Shown piece after piece: positions 61,377-64,000 of a DNA stretch of 64,000 bases. The translations under genes and the position numbers were made by a program. Below the pieces are notes generated by a model, which was given only the letters and a program-made list of their open reading frames with translations, did no database searches and was not told where the DNA came from. Each line of letters opens with the position of its first letter. The stretch's first letter is position 1. Source of the DNA: Solidesulfovibrio carbinolicus (GTDB taxonomy: Bacteria; Desulfobacterota; Desulfovibrionia; Desulfovibrionales; Desulfovibrionaceae); assembly GCF_004135975.1 (NCBI RefSeq), contig NZ_CP026538.1, positions 1,984,001-2,048,000 of the forward strand, read 5' to 3'.

Positions 61377-61604
61377 ATGTGGATATGGGTTGCGCGCTGG
61401 CTCGTCCGGCCCGGTCGGGAAGAAGCCGTCAGACAGGCGGCGGAAAACGTCCGCCGGCACTGGCAGGAAGTCAGCCTGGACGTGGGTTTCGATCCGGCCA
61501 GGAACGTGACCGTGGCCGAAAGCGACAAGGAAATCCGGGTGGGCGTGAGCGAAGAGCTCGACGCCACGTTCCGCGAGGAACCCGGAGAATGGCGCTACTA
61601 CTAG
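61377..61604 (+). CDS. Hypothetical protein (75 aa)
   Basis: 75 residues; AAGGAGG precedes the ATG. Starts MWIWVARWLVRPGREEAVRQ, then RRHWQEVSLDVGFDP and ends GEWRYY. Trp- and Arg-rich, no signal peptide or known motif. It ends 12 bp before a terminator, which supports a real transcript. Confidence 0.5.
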   Translation: MWIWVARWLVRPGREEAVRQAAENVRRHWQEVSLDVGFDPARNVTVAESDKEIRVGVSEELDATFREEPGEWRYY

Positions 61605-61615
61605 ATAACCGCGAC

Positions 61616-61647
61616 GGGGGGCCTGAAGATCCAGGCTCCCCTTTTTT
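61616..61647 (+). terminator. Rho-independent terminator
   Basis: GGGG-GCCTG / CAGGC-TCCCC stem with a 5-base loop and six T residues. Confidence 0.85.
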
Positions 61648-61738
61648 GGGCCACCGCTACGGCATCCCCAATCGCAACAACTCGGCGCGGCGGGCCGGCG
61701 GCAGCGGTTCGTTGCCTCGCCCCCTCGCCTTGCAATGG

Positions 61739-61767
61739 TTGTCAGGGCGATAGCGTTTTTCTATGGT
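61739..61767 (+). promoter_or_regulatory. Promoter of the secreted-protein gene at 61846
   Basis: TTGTCA at 61739-61744, 17-bp spacer, TATGGT at 61762-61767. It lies about 80 bp upstream of the ATG, in the right orientation. Confidence 0.55.
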
Positions 61768-61845
61768 GTCACATATTTCGTTAGGCATTGTCCGAAGCCG
61801 GACGCCCGTTGCCGGCGGGCCAACGTCGATCCCCAAGGAGGCTCC

Positions 61846-62328
61846 ATGAATCGTGTGTTCGCCCTGGCCTTGGCCGTTTTGCTGGGAACCTTGCTGGCCG
61901 CCGGACCGGCCTTGGCCCAGGAAGCCAAGGCGAAAAAGGAAAAAACCATTCCCCATCTGGTGGGCGTGTGGAAAGGCACATCGGAAGGCGTGGCCATGGG
62001 CGCGCTGGGCCATGTGGACGCCGCCGCCGCGCCGACTTTCGTGAAGGTCGATTGGACGCTGACCATCGACAAGCAGGAAGGCCGGGCTTTTTACGGCACG
62101 AAAGCCTCGTCCCGGGGCAAGGAAACGGTGGTCGGCGTGGTGGACGGAGCCCAGGTCGCCCTGGCCGACGACGACGGCACGTACGTCGGCAAGCTCACCA
62201 GCCCCAATCGGCTGATCGTTCGCTACCTCGAAGCCGGCAAGGCGTCCAAGGTGGCCAGCATCACCTTGTATGTGCGCGAGCGCGACCCGGAAGCCGGCCA
62301 GACGCCATCGGCCGCGCCGGCCCAGTAG
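61846..62328 (+). CDS. Secreted protein of unknown function
   Basis: 160 residues. Signal peptide (LALAVLLGTLLAAGPALA), then a Lys-rich segment and a beta-rich domain: HLVGVWKGTSEGVAMGAL, KVDWTLTIDKQEGRAFYG, ETVVGVVDGAQVALADDDGT and RLIVRYLEAGKASKVASI, the alternating pattern of a lipocalin-like or avidin-like barrel. The family is not certain. AAGGAGG precedes the ATG. Periplasmic. Confidence 0.65.
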   Translation: MNRVFALALAVLLGTLLAAGPALAQEAKAKKEKTIPHLVGVWKGTSEGVAMGALGHVDAAAAPTFVKVDWTLTIDKQEGRAFYGTKASSRGKETVVGVVDGAQVALADDDGTYVGKLTSPNRLIVRYLEAGKASKVASITLYVRERDPEAGQTPSAAPAQ

Positions 62329-62332
62329 CCGG

Positions 62333-63388
62333 TTATTTCACCTGCGACGAAGAGGCGGGCTGGGGCGTTGGCCTCGGCCCGCTTTTTTTGCGCGGATGCA
62401 CCGTGCCGTCGCCGAAGACGGCGTCGTACTGGGCCGTGTCGCCGGGATGGCCGTCGTAGCAGTCCGAGGCGGCGATGGGACGGCCGCCGGCCAGCAGTTC
62501 GCTGACCGTCACCAGGGCATAGCCGCGTTTGCGCAGTTCGGCCACAAGCGCCGGCAGGGCTTCGGCCGTGCCGTGGCCGTTGCCGTTGGCGTGGCCGATG
62601 ACGATGTCGCCGGGGCGCACGCGTTCCAGGGTCGTGCGTAGGATGCGTTCGGGCGTGGAAAGGGGATCGGGATCCCCGGTGGTCAGGCTCCACTGCACGG
62701 CGGCAAGGCCCAGGTCGGCCAGCAGGGCCAAGGCTTCGGGCCGACAGCGGCCGTAGGGGAAGCGGAAGAGCGCAGGTGCTGCCGGCACGCCGTCCAGGGC
62801 CGCCTCGGGCAGGCCGCGCTCCCGGGCCAGCACGGCCAGTCTGGCCCGCAGGGCGGCGTACTCGGCCTGGGTCCAGACTATCTCGCGAACCATGTCCCGG
62901 TCGTCCAGGCGGCCGAAGTTGCCGTGAGTCCAGGCGTGGTTGCCGATCTCGAACAGGGGGTCGCTCATGAGCTGCATGGCCCGCAGCGGGTGGGAACGCA
63001 GCCACTTGCCGCCGACGAAAAGCGTGGCCTTGGCATTGGCGGCGCGCAGGGCGTCGATGACCCCGCCGTCGTAGCCCGAAGTCTGGTCGGCCAGTTCGCA
63101 CAGGTCAAAGGTCAGCGCGATACGTTTGTCGCCGTGGGTGTCCACCCGGCGCAGCGATCCGCGAAGGGCCGGCGGCAGCGGCGGCAGTTCCGGGGCCACG
63201 GTGGCCTCGGGCGGCGAGCGGTCGGGCTCGTGCACCCGGCCGGACTTTTTTTCGCCCGGGTTGGAAGCCAGCTCGGCCGGCGTCCACAGGGCGGCGAAAA
63301 GCGCTTCCCGGTCATGGCCGGCCCCGGCGGAAACAGCGGCGGCAAGCAGGCAGGCAAGGCACAGGGCGGCAAGGCCGAAACGTCCCAC
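62333..63388 (-). CDS. Secreted polysaccharide deacetylase (NodB domain)
   Basis: 351 residues from a GTG after AAGGAGCC. Signal peptide (LAALCLACLLAAAVSAGA), then a Pro-rich linker and a NodB domain: IALTFDLCELADQ, a His pair in IGNHAWTHGNFG (HxxxH), and RFPYGRCRPEAL. It carries LTFDLCE rather than the common TFDDGP, as in one branch of the family, so the first metal ligand Asp is kept. Removes N-acetyl groups from peptidoglycan or exopolysaccharide. The C-terminal tail is Pro/Lys-rich. Start by GTG is supported by signal position. Confidence 0.82.
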   Translation of the reverse strand: MGRFGLAALCLACLLAAAVSAGAGHDREALFAALWTPAELASNPGEKKSGRVHEPDRSPPEATVAPELPPLPPALRGSLRRVDTHGDKRIALTFDLCELADQTSGYDGGVIDALRAANAKATLFVGGKWLRSHPLRAMQLMSDPLFEIGNHAWTHGNFGRLDDRDMVREIVWTQAEYAALRARLAVLARERGLPEAALDGVPAAPALFRFPYGRCRPEALALLADLGLAAVQWSLTTGDPDPLSTPERILRTTLERVRPGDIVIGHANGNGHGTAEALPALVAELRKRGYALVTVSELLAGGRPIAASDCYDGHPGDTAQYDAVFGDGTVHPRKKSGPRPTPQPASSSQVK

Positions 63389-63607
63389 GGCAGGCTCCTT
63401 GGCGTTTGGAAAACGGCGTGTACGGGGCAAGTGGCCCGGATACGTGGCATGGCGGGTGCGGCCTTGGCAAGGCCCAAGGCGGCCCAAACGCGGCGGAAGC
63501 GCCTCGGTCAGGGGTCGATAGGCGCAGGAAAGGCCGCCGTTCGGGAGGAGTTCGGGCGGCGGCCGCAAACGGTGAGGCGAGGACGGAAACGATCTGTCGC
63601 GGCCGGT

Positions 63608-64000
63608 CTAGCGGCTGGCCACGTGTTTGGCTTTGCCGGAGGCTTTTTTCTGGGCGGTCTTGGCGGCCTGGGCCTTGTCGGCCTTGCGGGATTTCTTGAC
63701 CGTGGCTTCGCGGGCGTCGAATCGGGCCGACGCGCCGCTGCGGGCGCTGACCTTGGCGTGGCGGTCGGCCTTGGCGACCTGCATGGCCTTGGCGTGGCGT
63801 TTGGCGGAGGCGCGCTTGGACAGGGACTTGGCCGGCTGCTCGGGCTCGGGCATGTCGCAGGCCGCGACCATGGTCTGCACGGCCCCGGAGAAGGAGGCGT
63901 CGAGGATGCGGGCGGCTTCGCGATTGCGCACCTGCTTGGTGCGTCCGCCCAGCACCACGGCGATGACCCGGGAATCGCCGCGCTTGGCCGTGGCGATGAT
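63608..64000 (-). CDS. D-alanyl-D-alanine carboxypeptidase (peptidase S11), C-terminal part
   Basis: Partial; the 5' end is beyond the window. Read through the edge it gives IIATAKRGDSRVIAVVLGGR then TKQVRNREAARILDASF, the end of an S11 (DacA/DacC-type) catalytic domain. A Lys/Ala-rich tail of ~80 residues follows (AKRHAKAMQVAKADRHAKVS and similar), which is unusual for the family and may bind nucleic acid, wall polymers or the membrane. It would trim peptidoglycan stem peptides. The minus-strand stop at 63608 lies close to the deacetylase gene. Confidence 0.8.
   Translation of the reverse strand: MIATAKRGDSRVIAVVLGGRTKQVRNREAARILDASFSGAVQTMVAACDMPEPEQPAKSLSKRASAKRHAKAMQVAKADRHAKVSARSGASARFDAREATVKKSRKADKAQAAKTAQKKASGKAKHVASR

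Overview
The window looks like a chromosomal segment of a high-GC Desulfovibrionaceae bacterium (Solidesulfovibrio / Desulfovibrio magneticus-like). This is inferred from gene content: an anaerobic 2-oxoacid:ferredoxin oxidoreductase operon, an archaeal-type ADH synthase as the likely first shikimate-pathway step, a chemotaxis operon, and many small secreted proteins of sulfate-reducer type. No taxonomic marker gene is present, so the assignment is inference.

Positions 1-10,600 are a mosaic accessory region. It holds an IS5 transposase fragment cut by a complete ISL3 element, then a putative phage-defence block (PD-(D/E)XK nuclease, unknown partner, AIPR-family protein). Next come a truncated IS3 element, a translationally coupled pair of tiny genes, IS3 and IS66 scars, a frameshifted P4-type integrase with a tRNA-Leu-like 3' end beside it, and a HigA/VapI-like DNA-binding protein. 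A second tyrosine-recombinase scar lies at 3541-3694. The region ends at tRNA-Arg(ACG).

Positions 10,900-16,950 are core metabolism: a periplasmic cyclophilin, then korDABC and a fused succinyl-CoA synthetase (beta then alpha). Together these would interconvert 2-oxoglutarate and succinate with reduced ferredoxin and ATP.

Positions 16,950-20,330 are an AT-rich island and the most unusual part. An intact TIR/deoxyribosyltransferase-like effector with HEAT-like repeats faces a tyrosine recombinase gene. A perfect 62-bp inverted repeat lies at the effector start and at the recombinase 3' end. Between them are a broken glycosyltransferase and an inverted, deletion-riddled copy of the first ~200 codons of the effector. 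It may be an invertible cassette, a decaying duplication, or partly an assembly artefact.

Positions 20,390-33,700 are signalling and housekeeping: a PAS-PAS histidine kinase, an SRAP/HMCES abasic-site protein, an HD-GYP phosphodiesterase, an ion channel, nucleoside and sulfonate-type exporters, and an apparent cutA-pfkB-thiL-EamA-trmO operon. A sigma-54 response regulator follows. Positions 33,700-38,550 hold biotin synthesis: bioF-(esterase)-bioC on the minus strand and bioA-bioD on the plus strand, starting back to back. Positions 38,570-49,300 hold ADH synthase, murA, tRNA-His, the cheW-MCP-cheA-STAS-cheY operon, and a YkuD-like lipoprotein lacking its catalytic cysteine. Positions 49,400-64,000 hold rfaE2, a RsbW/STAS switch pair, a dynamin-like GTPase, an SNase, a secF without an adjacent secD, GAPDH, several small secreted proteins, a polysaccharide deacetylase, and the 3' end of a D-Ala-D-Ala carboxypeptidase running off the window.
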